A model generated the notes under the pieces. It had not been told where the DNA came from, made no database searches, and saw only the letters and a list, made by a program, of their open reading frames with translations. A DNA stretch of 64,000 nt, from contig JAHHSV010000001.1 of the NCBI GenBank assembly GCA_020025015.1, positions 1-64,000 of the forward strand, read 5' to 3'. Positions 53,044 to 61,621 of this stretch are shown here, one piece after another. The stretch's first letter is position 1; each line of letters starts with the position of its first letter. The position numbers were made by a program, and so were the translations under genes. This DNA is from Anaeroplasmataceae bacterium. GTDB taxonomy: Bacteria; Bacillota_I; Bacilli_A; Acholeplasmatales; Anaeroplasmataceae.

Positions 53044-54942
53044 CTATATATCAATATCACTTGCATATTGAGCATTCTCTTGAATGAATTTCTTACGAGG
53101 CTCTACCTCATCACCCATTAAAATCTCAAACATCTTATCTGCTAAAATAGCATCATCTAATTCTACTCTTGTTAATGTACGCTTTGCTGGATCCATTGTT
53201 GTTTCCCATAATTGCTCAGCATCCATCTCACCAAGACCTTTATATCTTTGAATAGCAAGCTTATGGCCTTGCTGCTCTTGCTTATAATTCTCTAATTCAT
53301 CATCAGAATAGCAGTATTTTACTGTCTTACCATATTCTGCCTTATATAATGGAGGTTTAGCTACATAAATGTAACCTGCCTCAACTAATTTAGGCATATA
53401 ACGATAGAAGAAGGTTAATAATAAAATTGCAATATGATCACCATCGACATCGGCATCGGTCATGATTACAACTTTATGATATCTAGCCTTAGAAATATCA
53501 AAATCATCACCAATACCAGCACCAATTGCTTGAATTAGTGATAATATTTCTTTATTGGCTAAAGCCTTATCTAAACGAGCCTTTTGAACATTTAAAACCT
53601 TACCACGTAATGGTAGGATTGCTTGATATTCAGACTCTCTACCATCCTTAGCACTACCACCGGCTGAATCACCCTCGACTATATATAATTCAGATTTAGC
53701 AGGGTCCTTACTACGACAGTCAGCTAATTTACTAGCAAAGCCTAAAGAATCTAACGGACTCTTACGACGAGTAGCTTCCTTAGCCTTACGAGCTGCTACA
53801 CGGGCGTTAGCGGCTAAAACACACTTCTCAACGATCATCTTTGCTTCAGCTGGATTTTCATTTAAGAAATCCTCTAAAACCGAACCAAAGATTTGACTAA
53901 CCATTGTCTTAACCTCAACGTTACCAAGCTTAGTCTTTGTTTGACCCTCAAACTGAGGATTAGGATGCTTAATTGAAATGATAGCTGTTAAACCCTCACG
54001 CATATCATCACCAGTTAATTGCTCATCCTTCTTTAATAAATCATGGCTCTTAGCATAATTACCGATAACACGAGTTAAAGCTAATTTAAAGCCATCCTCA
54101 TGCATACCACCTTCAGTAGTCTTGATATTATTAGTAAATGAATAAATACTTGTTGTATAGCTTGTGTTATATTGCATTGCTAATTCAATAGTAATATTAT
54201 TTTCTTCCTTATCACAATAAATGATAGAAGGATTTGTTAATTCTTTACCCTCATTTAAAAACTTAATATATTCAATTAAGCCACCCTCGTATTGATAAAC
54301 ATATTCAACCATTGGCTCAGCACGTTTATCTCTAATCGTTAAATGAAGCCCCTTGTTTAAAAAGGCAAGCTGCTGAACTCTATTTCTTAGAGTTTCAAAA
54401 TTATAGGTTGTACCTTCTCTAAAAATTAAGCTATCAGCCTTAAAGGTTACCTGACTTCCTGTATGAGTAGAAACACCACATTCAGCAAGCTCACTAACTA
54501 CCTTACCACGATTAAAGCTTTCCTCATAAATTTTACCATTACGAGAAACCCTTACCTTTAACCACTCTGATAGAGCGTTAACAACTGAAGCACCTACACC
54601 ATGTAAACCACCTGAGGTTTTATAGGTATTATTATTAAACTTACCACCTGCATTTAAAACTGTAAAAATAGCTTCAACCGCTGGTCTACCTGTCTTTGGA
54701 TGTAAATCTACTGGCATACCACGACCATCATCGGTTACACTTATTACATCATCTGGTAAAACCTCGATTTCAATATGAGTTGCAAAGCCAGCTAAGGCCT
54801 CATCAATTGAGTTATCGACAATTTCCCAGACTAAATGGTGTAAGCCTGTAGGTCCGGTTGAACCGATATACATACCTGGTCTAATTCTAACGTGCTCTAG
54901 ACCCTCTAATAGCTCGATGCTTTTAGCATTATATTGTCCCAT
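53044..54942 (-). CDS. gyrB: DNA gyrase subunit B
   Basis: The ATPase subunit of gyrase. The 632-aa protein has the GHKL ATPase elements (VDNSIDEALAG, VTDDGRGMPVD, GGLHGVGASVVNALS) and the TOPRIM motif YIVEGDSAGGSAK. TDADVDGDHI provides metal ligands, and the C-terminus QRYKGLGEMDAEQLWETTM is canonical. It lies between recF and gyrA as in Bacillus. Confidence 0.98.
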   Translation of the reverse strand: MGQYNAKSIELLEGLEHVRIRPGMYIGSTGPTGLHHLVWEIVDNSIDEALAGFATHIEIEVLPDDVISVTDDGRGMPVDLHPKTGRPAVEAIFTVLNAGGKFNNNTYKTSGGLHGVGASVVNALSEWLKVRVSRNGKIYEESFNRGKVVSELAECGVSTHTGSQVTFKADSLIFREGTTYNFETLRNRVQQLAFLNKGLHLTIRDKRAEPMVEYVYQYEGGLIEYIKFLNEGKELTNPSIIYCDKEENNITIELAMQYNTSYTTSIYSFTNNIKTTEGGMHEDGFKLALTRVIGNYAKSHDLLKKDEQLTGDDMREGLTAIISIKHPNPQFEGQTKTKLGNVEVKTMVSQIFGSVLEDFLNENPAEAKMIVEKCVLAANARVAARKAKEATRRKSPLDSLGFASKLADCRSKDPAKSELYIVEGDSAGGSAKDGRESEYQAILPLRGKVLNVQKARLDKALANKEILSLIQAIGAGIGDDFDISKARYHKVVIMTDADVDGDHIAILLLTFFYRYMPKLVEAGYIYVAKPPLYKAEYGKTVKYCYSDDELENYKQEQQGHKLAIQRYKGLGEMDAEQLWETTMDPAKRTLTRVELDDAILADKMFEILMGDEVEPRKKFIQENAQYASDIDI

Positions 54943-54956
54943 TTAATCAAATCCTT

Positions 54957-55973
54957 TCATCCTATATTGATTATTAATGCTTTTTCCAATAAATAATTGG
55001 GTATTTCTATTAAGGAGGTTGTCGTAATAAAGGTTTGATTTTTATGCAAATACTTAACCAAATTACTTTGTCTCCTACTATCTAATTCCGCAAATACATC
55101 ATCTAATAGTAAAACTATCTCATCATTATATTTTTTCTTTAAAATTTCAACAATCGCTAGCTTTAAAGCGATCATTATTGTCCTTTGCTGGCCCTGGCTT
55201 GCAAAAATCCTAGCATCCTTGCCATCAATAAGGATTCTATAATTATCCTTATGAGGTCCAAAGCATGTCATTTTATATTTTAAATCAGTATCGAGCATTG
55301 CCTCATACTTTAAATCTAAATTATCCTCTAAAAAGCTATAGTCTAAGGCAATTTTTTCAACCTCTAAGCCCTGACTTATTTCTGTTAAGGCCTTATTTAC
55401 CTTTTGACAAAATAAATTCCTATAGCTATTAATAGCCTTCACATAGTTTATAAACTCTGAGGTTATTACCTTTAAAAGCTTTAAATCAGGCTTTGATGCC
55501 TTCAATAATTCATTACGCTTGCGTAAAAGCTTTTTATAGGTAACTAGCCATTTTAAATATCTTTCATCAATTAAAGATAGATTAATATCTAAAAATTTTC
55601 TTCTTTCTGCATTAGCACCAACTATCGTTTTTAAATCTAAGCTTGAAAACATCACTGCTTTAATATTACCTAAAAATTCCATGTTTTTTCTATCACGATC
55701 ATTGATAAAATAGCTTTTTTTATCCTTAGCTAAAATAACCTTTAAGGTTTTATTGGCTTTTAAGGTAATAGAAGCAGAGCTAGCTTCATTATTAATCATT
55801 TCCTTATAGTTATTGGTCCTATGACTTTTAGATGTACTTATAAGATATATAGCCTCTAATATTGAAGTTTTTCCTGAAGCATTTTGGCCCTTAAAAATAA
55901 CTAGCTTATTATTTAAATTTAAGTCCTTATGCTTTAGGTTTCTAAAATTATTTAAGCATAAATTTTCTATCAT
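54957..55973 (-). CDS. recF: RecF recombination mediator
   Basis: This SMC-like ATPase loads RecA at gaps. The 338-aa protein starts with LCLNNFRNLKH and has Walker A FKGQNASGKTSILEAI, the signature ASQGQQRTIMIALKLA and Walker B LLLDDVFAELD. It overlaps yaaA by 4 bases (ATGA), so coupling to yaaA is tight, as in other Firmicutes. Confidence 0.96.
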   Translation of the reverse strand: MIENLCLNNFRNLKHKDLNLNNKLVIFKGQNASGKTSILEAIYLISTSKSHRTNNYKEMINNEASSASITLKANKTLKVILAKDKKSYFINDRDRKNMEFLGNIKAVMFSSLDLKTIVGANAERRKFLDINLSLIDERYLKWLVTYKKLLRKRNELLKASKPDLKLLKVITSEFINYVKAINSYRNLFCQKVNKALTEISQGLEVEKIALDYSFLEDNLDLKYEAMLDTDLKYKMTCFGPHKDNYRILIDGKDARIFASQGQQRTIMIALKLAIVEILKKKYNDEIVLLLDDVFAELDSRRQSNLVKYLHKNQTFITTTSLIEIPNYLLEKALIINIG

Positions 55974-56182
55974 ACAAATTCATATTCTGAATCAATTATT
56001 TTTACAATTGTACCATTATATAACTTTTTGCCACGACGATTTTCTAATTCGCCATTAACCCAAATTTCATTTTCGTGTTCGGCTAAAAAAGCCTTGGCCT
56101 CCCCACCTGAAGAAACATAATCTTCAAGCTTTAAAAGTTGTCCTAGAGTCATATATTCTGTTCTTAATTCTATCTTTTTCAT
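55970..56182 (-). CDS. yaaA: S4-domain RNA-binding protein YaaA
   Basis: A 70-aa S4-like protein (YTLGQLLKLEDYVSSGGEAK style: MTLGQLLKLEDYVSSGGEAK, then EIWVNGELENRRGKKLYNG). It is the conserved small gene between dnaN and recF in Gram-positive bacteria. RNA binding to ribosomal or tRNA targets is likely by family. GGTGATAA before the ATG is the ribosome binding site. It has its own promoter, so it starts the yaaA-recF-gyrB-gyrA unit. Confidence 0.93.
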   Translation of the reverse strand: MKKIELRTEYMTLGQLLKLEDYVSSGGEAKAFLAEHENEIWVNGELENRRGKKLYNGTIVKIIDSEYEFV

Positions 56183-56201
56183 TTTATCACCACTTTATAA
56201 T

Positions 56202-56230
56202 ATTATATCATATTTTTTGGCATTTTTAAA
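56202..56230 (-). promoter_or_regulatory. Promoter of yaaA-recF-gyrB-gyrA
   Basis: TTTAAA (56230-56225), 17 bp and TATAAT (56207-56202) with a TG extension, just after the dnaN terminator. Confidence 0.7.
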
Positions 56231-56267
56231 TGATTTAAGCAATAATTAATAAAAAAGTAATAATTTG

Positions 56268-56300
56268 GCAAAAAAAGAAAAAAGGGCTCTAAGGCCCTTT
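56268..56300 (-). terminator. Terminator after dnaN
   Basis: AAAGGGCC/GAGCCCTTT stem followed by TTTTTTCTTTTTTT on the minus strand. It splits dnaA-dnaN from yaaA-gyrA. Confidence 0.85.
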
Positions 56301-56307
56301 AAAATGA

Positions 56308-57453
56308 TTAATTTTCTAAACGGAAAGGTAAGATAAGCTCAGTTAAATTTGGATTATCTACGCTTCTAATTGTAAACTGACGTAAGCTATTAATGAAAGA
56401 TAATTCAACCTCATTTGAACGTAAAACTCTTAAGGCTTCAATTAAATATTTACTACTAAAGCCAATTACTAATGGTTCAGTTACAACGATATCAGTTGGA
56501 ATCAAAATTTCCTTACCAGCACCTTGGTTATTAGCGCTGCTTAATTCAATCTCATGAGTTTGATCAATCTTTAAGGCTACAGCATTAAAGGTAATTTCTT
56601 TATCTCTTTCACGCTCACCTGGTGATAATAAAGAAACACGGTTAACAGCTGTTAATAATTCATCTTTATTGAATCGTACAACAATTGGAGTTTGCTTTGG
56701 AATTATATTTGAGCAATCAGGATAATTGCCATCTAATAATCTTGTTTGGAATAAGACATCATTAAACTTAACTAATAGCTTATTTTTAGCTAAATACATA
56801 TTTAAATCTAATGATTCATCATAAGCCTCTAAGGCCTTTAATAATTCATCTAAGGACTTTGCTGGTACTGTAATTTCATAATCAGGATATTCAGCTACAT
56901 CAATAATTTTTTGACTTAATCTGTAGCTATTAGTAGCAGTTGCGATTAGTTTATTATTAGTAAGCTTTAAATTAACACCAAGTAGCATAGGATTCTTTGT
57001 AACGTTAGAACAAGCAAAAACTGTTTCTAAAATAGTATCCTTTAAAACCTTACAATTAAGTGTAAAAGGATTTTCTAGGGTTACAAAATCGATTGTAGGG
57101 TAATCGTTAGGATCCATTACATTAATTAAGTATTCCTTACGATCAGCTTTAATCATTAACGAACGATCCTCAATTAAGAAAAGTGTAACTTTATTTGAAT
57201 CGAAAGCTTTTATTAAATCAATAAATACCTTGCCTGGTACTATTGTCTTGCCGCCTTCTTGAATAGTTAATGAAGGATCCTTTACTAAAACCTCAATACT
57301 AATATCTGAATTAGTTGTAGTTAAAAACACATCGGTATCTGTAACTTCAATTTTAATACCCTCAAGGACCTTCATAGGTGTTTTAGATGGTAAGCCATGA
57401 TTGACGATATTTAGCTTTTCAAGTAAAACATTTCTGTCGATTGTAAAATTCAT
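56308..57453 (-). CDS. dnaN: DNA polymerase III sliding clamp (beta)
   Basis: The ring-shaped processivity factor for DNA replication. The 381-aa protein has the three-domain clamp pattern; the typical C-terminal pocket residues are in QFTIRSVDNPNLTELILPFRL. The start (MNFTIDRNVLLEKLN) is supported by a GGAGGC site. It lies 159 bases after dnaA, with the DnaA-box region in between. Confidence 0.97.
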   Translation of the reverse strand: MNFTIDRNVLLEKLNIVNHGLPSKTPMKVLEGIKIEVTDTDVFLTTTNSDISIEVLVKDPSLTIQEGGKTIVPGKVFIDLIKAFDSNKVTLFLIEDRSLMIKADRKEYLINVMDPNDYPTIDFVTLENPFTLNCKVLKDTILETVFACSNVTKNPMLLGVNLKLTNNKLIATATNSYRLSQKIIDVAEYPDYEITVPAKSLDELLKALEAYDESLDLNMYLAKNKLLVKFNDVLFQTRLLDGNYPDCSNIIPKQTPIVVRFNKDELLTAVNRVSLLSPGERERDKEITFNAVALKIDQTHEIELSSANNQGAGKEILIPTDIVVTEPLVIGFSSKYLIEALRVLRSNEVELSFINSLRQFTIRSVDNPNLTELILPFRLEN

Positions 57454-57612
57454 AATTATGCCTCCAAAAACTTAATTTTTTTATTATAATCTTTATATAT
57501 TATATTATTATTACTATTATGAATGTGAATAAGTGGATAAGTCCAAATTATGGCCTTATTACAATAATAATTGTACCACATTTAGTGTGAATAAGATAGT
57601 TGATAACCACAT
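57454..57612. other. oriC: oriC-type region between dnaA and dnaN
   Basis: The minus strand reads TTATCCACT (57540-57532) overlapping by one base with TTATTCACA (57532-57524). Further DnaA-box-like sites are TGTGAATAA at 57586-57594 and AGTTGATAA at 57598-57606. A 40-base A/T-only tract with a TAA/TAG trinucleotide pattern (57481-57521) lies next to the boxes, a good candidate for DNA unwinding. The trinucleotide polarity relative to the boxes is not the standard DnaA-trio polarity, so the exact unwinding site is unclear. Confidence 0.7.
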
Positions 57613-58953
57613 TTAATTCACTTTTTTTAGGATTGTATCAACTGCCATTTTCAATTCCTTATCGCTCTTTAATTCATTATCTATTTTAGTACAACCAGAC
57701 ATAATAGTTGTATGATCTCTACCACCTAAAATAGTACCTATTTTCTTATAAGGAAGGTCAAACTTTTCCTTTAAGATATACATAGCAATATGTCTAGGTA
57801 AAACATACTTTTGCTTTCTTTGCGTAGAAATTATATCATTAATACTAATATTATAGAAATGAGCTATAACGCTTAAAACATTCTCGTAATTACTATTATC
57901 ATCATTTTGACTAGGCTTTTTAAACTTAGTTAAGGCGTCTAAGGCATCCATAGCGCGTTCTAAAGTTATGTCATCATAATTACATACAGAAGAATGCCAC
58001 AAAACACGATTTAAAGCTCCCTCAAGCTCACGAATATTATCAGGAAAATTCTCAGATATGAAATATAAGACATCATCTGGTACTACCTTAGTCGATAATT
58101 CCTGAGCCTTTCTTCTTAAGATATTAACTCTTTGCTCTAAATTAGGTTTTTTGATATCAACAGTCATACCTTGACTAAATCTAGAGGTTAAACGCTCCAT
58201 AATACCCTTAAGCTGATTAGCAGGGCAGTCACTAGTGATAACAATTTGCTTCTTACGATTAACTAAATCATTAAAAAGCTTAAAGAATTCCTGTTGACTT
58301 TTCTTGCCAATTTCAAGCATTTGAATATCATCAACTAATAAGCAATCTAAATTATCGTATTTTTTATTAAATTCAACCATAGTTCCCGATTGAGTAGCCT
58401 TGCTATAATCTACAATAAAATCATTAGCTTGAACGTAAAGAACCTTAGCATTAATATCTTTATCTAATATATAGTTACCAATCGCTTGCATTAAATGGGT
58501 CTTACCTAAACCAACACCACCAAAGATATATAGTGGGTTTGCAATAATACCAGGTTGATCCGCAACATTAATACTCATACGATAACCAAACATATTAGAT
58601 TCACCAACGACAAATGATTCAAAGTTAAAGTTTTCATTTAAATTATTAAGATAAAGCCGATTATCGTTTTTCATCGCTTGTGGAGCTTCCTTAGTAACTT
58701 CACTATCAAGTACAAACTTAAATTTTAATTTCTCGTCAGTATATTTTTTTAAAACATCATTTATTTTTTCAATATAGATGCTATTTATTTTTGTTTTTAT
58801 ATAAATATTAGGTACTAAAACAAAAATCGTACCATTTTGAAATTTGATGACCTCTTTAACGTCCTCAAAAGTCTCCTTGAAGGTATCTTCTCTATAGCAA
58901 GACGCTAAATTTTCTTTAGTTTTCTCCCATAAATTCTGATAAATATCCTCCAC
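57613..58953 (-). CDS. dnaA: Chromosomal replication initiator DnaA
   Basis: The AAA+ initiator that binds DnaA boxes and opens oriC. I choose GTG at 58953 (MEDIYQNLWEKTKENLAS, 446 aa), because AGGTG ends 6 bases upstream and the N-terminus then matches MENILDLW of Bacillus; a GTG three codons upstream overlaps that site. Domain I is about 1-90. Walker A is FGGVGLGKTHLM, Walker B LLVDDIQML, the Arg finger region is MERLTSRFSQG, and the domain IV signature is LGGRDHTTIMSGCTKI. The promoter lies within a cluster of DnaA boxes, suggesting autoregulation. Confidence 0.97.
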   Translation of the reverse strand: MEDIYQNLWEKTKENLASCYREDTFKETFEDVKEVIKFQNGTIFVLVPNIYIKTKINSIYIEKINDVLKKYTDEKLKFKFVLDSEVTKEAPQAMKNDNRLYLNNLNENFNFESFVVGESNMFGYRMSINVADQPGIIANPLYIFGGVGLGKTHLMQAIGNYILDKDINAKVLYVQANDFIVDYSKATQSGTMVEFNKKYDNLDCLLVDDIQMLEIGKKSQQEFFKLFNDLVNRKKQIVITSDCPANQLKGIMERLTSRFSQGMTVDIKKPNLEQRVNILRRKAQELSTKVVPDDVLYFISENFPDNIRELEGALNRVLWHSSVCNYDDITLERAMDALDALTKFKKPSQNDDNSNYENVLSVIAHFYNISINDIISTQRKQKYVLPRHIAMYILKEKFDLPYKKIGTILGGRDHTTIMSGCTKIDNELKSDKELKMAVDTILKKVN

Positions 58954-58979
58954 AGCAATCACCTCATTTTACTAGTTGT

Positions 58980-59007
58980 ATTATAATATAATCATTGGGG
59001 ATATCAA
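58980..59007 (-). promoter_or_regulatory. Promoter of dnaA
   Basis: TTGATA (59007-59002), a 16-bp spacer and TATAAT (58985-58980). A perfect DnaA box starts 23 bases upstream. Confidence 0.75.
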
Positions 59008-59029
59008 CATAAAGTTTTCCACCAAAAAA

Positions 59030-59215
59030 TGTGGATAACTCATTTATCAACTGTCAAAAAATGCCTAAAAATGTGGATAAGTATTAAAAAAAAGGGGAAA
59101 ACTAGCCCAAAAATCGCCTTTTTCCACTTTTCCACATGTGTATAGAGATGTTGAAAACTTATCCACATTTTGGATAAAAAAAACTAAAAAAAATGTTGAT
59201 AAATTATGTTGATAA
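59030..59215. other. DnaA-box cluster upstream of dnaA (second origin part)
   Basis: Perfect boxes are TGTGGATAA at 59030-59038 and 59072-59080, and TTATCCACA at 59159-59167. Near matches are TTATCAACT (59044-59052), TTTTCCACA (59128-59136) and the tandem TGTTGATAA at 59194-59202 and 59207-59215. The whole 58986-59312 stretch, about 330 bases, holds no gene. Together with the dnaA-dnaN region this gives a bipartite oriC as in Bacillus. A/T-rich DNA follows to 59260. Confidence 0.85.
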
Positions 59216-59312
59216 AAACATTTTTTTAAAAAAAACATTACAATCTAAAATAAAATAAAAAGCTAAGAGAATTTTTCATGTTGTTTTCATGAATTTTGTA
59301 CCTTAAAATATA

Positions 59313-59341
59313 TTGACATCTAATTTTATATTTGATAAAAT
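59313..59341 (+). promoter_or_regulatory. Promoter of the rpmH-rnpA-yidC-jag unit
   Basis: Consensus TTGACA (59313-59318), 17 bp and TAAAAT (59336-59341). Confidence 0.8.
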
Positions 59342-59381
59342 AGTCAACGCATGGTTTCGCGAAGAAAGGCAGGTTATATTG

Positions 59382-59516
59382 ATGAAAAGAACATATCAAC
59401 CTAACAAACGTAAAAGAAAAGTAACTCATGGATTCCGTGTTCGTATGGCATCTAAGAGTGGACGTAAAGTTTTAGCACGTAGACGTCAAAAGGGTAGAAA
59501 AAACCTTACTGTTTAA
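59382..59516 (+). CDS. rpmH: 50S ribosomal protein L34
   Basis: The 44-aa product MKRTYQPNKRKRKVTHGFR... has all L34 hallmarks (TYQPx(K/R)RKR, GFRxRM, GRxVLxRRRxKGR). The start is the ATG at 59382 after AGGCAGG; reading further upstream is not L34. It is the first gene of the rpmH-rnpA-yidC-jag run next to oriC. Confidence 0.98.
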   Translation: MKRTYQPNKRKRKVTHGFRVRMASKSGRKVLARRRQKGRKNLTV

Positions 59517-59603
59517 TATAATTTTATAAAATAACAAGACTAGGACAACCAGAAAATCAAAAAAATTTTTTAGGTGTCCTTTTTTGTTTATTTAGGAGAA
59601 AAA

Positions 59604-59957
59604 ATGAAAAAAGAATTTCGCATAAAGAAAGCTCTTGAAATTGAAGAGATAATGAAAGAACAAATTAGCGCTAATGCTTTAGAGCTAAGAATGTTTATCA
59701 AATACAATAACGAAGAAACCAGCCATTTTCGATATGCGATAAGTGTAGGTAAAAAAATAGGTAATGCCGTTAATAGAAATTATCAAAAAAGAAGGCTAAG
59801 AGCCATCTTTAAGGATAACCAGAATAATATACCAGATAATATTGATATTTTCGTTGTTGCAAAGCCTAGTATTAAAGACTTAGACTATTCTTCTTTAAAT
59901 AAATTATTCAACAATTTATTAAAAAAATGTTTAAGTAGAAAAAGGAGAAAACAGTGA
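59604..59957 (+). CDS. rnpA: Ribonuclease P protein component
   Basis: The protein subunit of RNase P, for 5' maturation of tRNAs. The start is ATG 59604 behind TTTAGGAG, giving 117 aa (MKKEFRIKKALE). It contains the RNA-binding motif KKIGNAVNRNYQKRRLR. It ends with a TGA that overlaps the GTG of yidC by three bases. The RNA subunit is not in this window. Confidence 0.96.
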   Translation: MKKEFRIKKALEIEEIMKEQISANALELRMFIKYNNEETSHFRYAISVGKKIGNAVNRNYQKRRLRAIFKDNQNNIPDNIDIFVVAKPSIKDLDYSSLNKLFNNLLKKCLSRKRRKQ

Positions 59958-60916
59958 AATTATTTTTACATAAAAACAGCTATAAGTTTTTAGCTATTTT
60001 CTTAGTAGGTTTTTTCTTAATTGGATTAACAAGTTGTCGTCCTGATGCTAACTATTGGTATAATCACGTTTATACTGATTGGGGAGCTGAATTCCAGTTC
60101 CAAAATTTCTGGGATGGTTTTTGGGGTTGGTCAGTTTCAATTCTATCTTATCCATTTGCATGGTTATGTAGTTCTATAGGTAAGGGTCTTGGAAATTCTT
60201 ATTTTTGGGGTATAGTCTTTACTACAATCATTATTAGAACAATTGCATGGCCAATTTATTCTAAGCAAAATGGTATGTCTATTAAAATGCAGGTTATGCA
60301 GCCTGAATTAGATAAGCTTCAAAAGAAATATCAATTTAGACAGGATGAAAAAAGTCAAGCTCGTATGAAGCAAGAAATGATGATGATCTATAAAAAATAC
60401 AAGTTCAACCCAATGGGCTGTGTATTCACATCATTTATTCAATTCCCAATTTTCATTGCAATGTATGAAGTTGTTAAGAGAATTAACTTAACTACAACAA
60501 CAATTACACCAAATGGTGTCTTAATTGAAAATTACGGAAAATTTGCTCTTCATAACACAAAGCTATTTGGTTATTTTGAATTAAATAATACTTCTTTTAG
60601 TAATGGTGAATTAAAGGATAAGTTATTCTGCTTAGCAATTGCTATTCTATATACAGTTGTTACAGTTATTAATCAAAAAATCGCCCAAAAGAAGCCAGCT
60701 TATATGAAAAAGACTAATTATAATGCCCAAGCCGGCGGAGCTAACCAAATGAAGGTTATGAATATCGTGATGGTAGTCATGATGTTCTTCGTTGCAATGT
60801 CTTCTACAGCCTTAGGTATTTATTGGTTAATTGGTGGTATTTATCAAATGGCCCAATCAGCAATCGGTAGAAAGCTAAATGAACGAGCATATTACAAGAT
60901 GACTGAAGGAAAGTGA
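59954..60916 (+). CDS. yidC: Membrane protein insertase YidC/SpoIIIJ type, lipoprotein
   Basis: This protein inserts membrane proteins with or without SecYEG. The GTG start at 59954 follows AAAGGAG. The 320-aa protein has a signal peptide with lipobox LTSC (Cys28), as in Gram-positive YidC1. Its membrane domain covers about 75-295 with the hydrophilic-groove Arg in TTIIIRTIAWP and the conserved MGCVFTSFIQFPIFIAMYEV. A short basic tail ends the protein. It is coupled to rnpA and to jag by overlaps. Confidence 0.96.
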   Translation: MKLFLHKNSYKFLAIFLVGFFLIGLTSCRPDANYWYNHVYTDWGAEFQFQNFWDGFWGWSVSILSYPFAWLCSSIGKGLGNSYFWGIVFTTIIIRTIAWPIYSKQNGMSIKMQVMQPELDKLQKKYQFRQDEKSQARMKQEMMMIYKKYKFNPMGCVFTSFIQFPIFIAMYEVVKRINLTTTTITPNGVLIENYGKFALHNTKLFGYFELNNTSFSNGELKDKLFCLAIAILYTVVTVINQKIAQKKPAYMKKTNYNAQAGGANQMKVMNIVMVVMMFFVAMSSTALGIYWLIGGIYQMAQSAIGRKLNERAYYKMTEGK

Positions 60917-60924
60917 GTTTAAAT

Positions 60925-61530
60925 ATGTTAAGAAAAATTGAAATAGTAGCAGCAAATGAAGAAGAAGCAATGCTAAAAGCTGTTGAAGAATTACATGTAC
61001 CAGCAAATAAGATTTTTATTAATGTATTAGGTGAATTACCAGAAGGCTTAAATTGTGAGGCTTTAGTAGATATTAATCTTTCTTTAGAGGGTAAGAGATA
61101 TATCGAAAATATTTTAAAGACTCTACACATCGGCTATCAAATTGAAACTCGTACAGTTGGTGGCGAAAAGGAAATTCATTATTTAATTGAAAGTAGCGAA
61201 AATCCATTATTAATTGGTCACAATGGTAAAACATTAGATGCTTTACAAACTTTAGTTCGTAATTTAATTTCTAATTATTCAAAGGAAAAATTAATTACCA
61301 CTTTAGATGTTGGTTCTTATCGTACTAGACGTGATAGACAATTAGAAATAATTGCTACTAAGACAGCTAAAGAAGTTGCTAAAACTAAGATTCCTGCAAA
61401 ATTAGAGCCTATGAATGCATATGAACGCCATATAATACACGAAAAACTAGCAGATTGGCGTGATGTATACACTGAATCAGAAGGCGAAGGCAAGGATCGT
61501 GCAATCGTTATAAAACCAAAAAATATTTAA
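60925..61530 (+). CDS. jag: Jag/KhpB RNA-binding protein
   Basis: The ATG at 60925 (MLRKIEIVAANEEEAM...) with GTGAG as ribosome binding site gives 201 aa; a GTG at 60913 overlapping the yidC stop is the alternative start. The protein has the Jag-N domain (about 1-48), a KH domain with IGHNGKTLDALQTL (about 80-100, GxxG-like GHNGK) and an R3H domain with Arg and His in MNAYERHIIHEKL. KhpB-type proteins regulate cell shape and division through RNA binding. The yidC-jag order is conserved. Confidence 0.94.
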   Translation: MLRKIEIVAANEEEAMLKAVEELHVPANKIFINVLGELPEGLNCEALVDINLSLEGKRYIENILKTLHIGYQIETRTVGGEKEIHYLIESSENPLLIGHNGKTLDALQTLVRNLISNYSKEKLITTLDVGSYRTRRDRQLEIIATKTAKEVAKTKIPAKLEPMNAYERHIIHEKLADWRDVYTESEGEGKDRAIVIKPKNI

Positions 61531-61537
61531 TTTTTTA

Positions 61538-61571
61538 AATAATCTCATCATTGATGAGGTTATTTTTTTTG
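61538..61571 (+). terminator. Terminator of the rpmH-jag unit
   Basis: AATAATCTCATC/GATGAGGTTATT stem (one G-U), loop ATT, then TTTTTTT. Confidence 0.85.
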
Positions 61572-61572
61572 C

Positions 61573-61601
61573 TTTAAAACTAAAACATAATATTATATAA
61601 T
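61573..61601 (+). promoter_or_regulatory. Promoter of the YiiX-like gene
   Basis: TTTAAA (61573-61578), a 17-bp spacer and TATAAT (61596-61601). Confidence 0.65.
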
Positions 61602-61621
61602 ATTATGGAAAGGTTTGGACA

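Noticed and set aside
57481..57521. Canonical DnaA-trio element next to the two overlapping boxes
   Set aside because: The triplets have the wrong polarity when read from those boxes, so I do not call a standard element; it is kept as an open observation.
59940..59960. Use of TGA as tryptophan codon (mollicute code)
   Set aside because: rnpA and yidC end at TGA in functional positions and tryptophan is encoded by TGG throughout.
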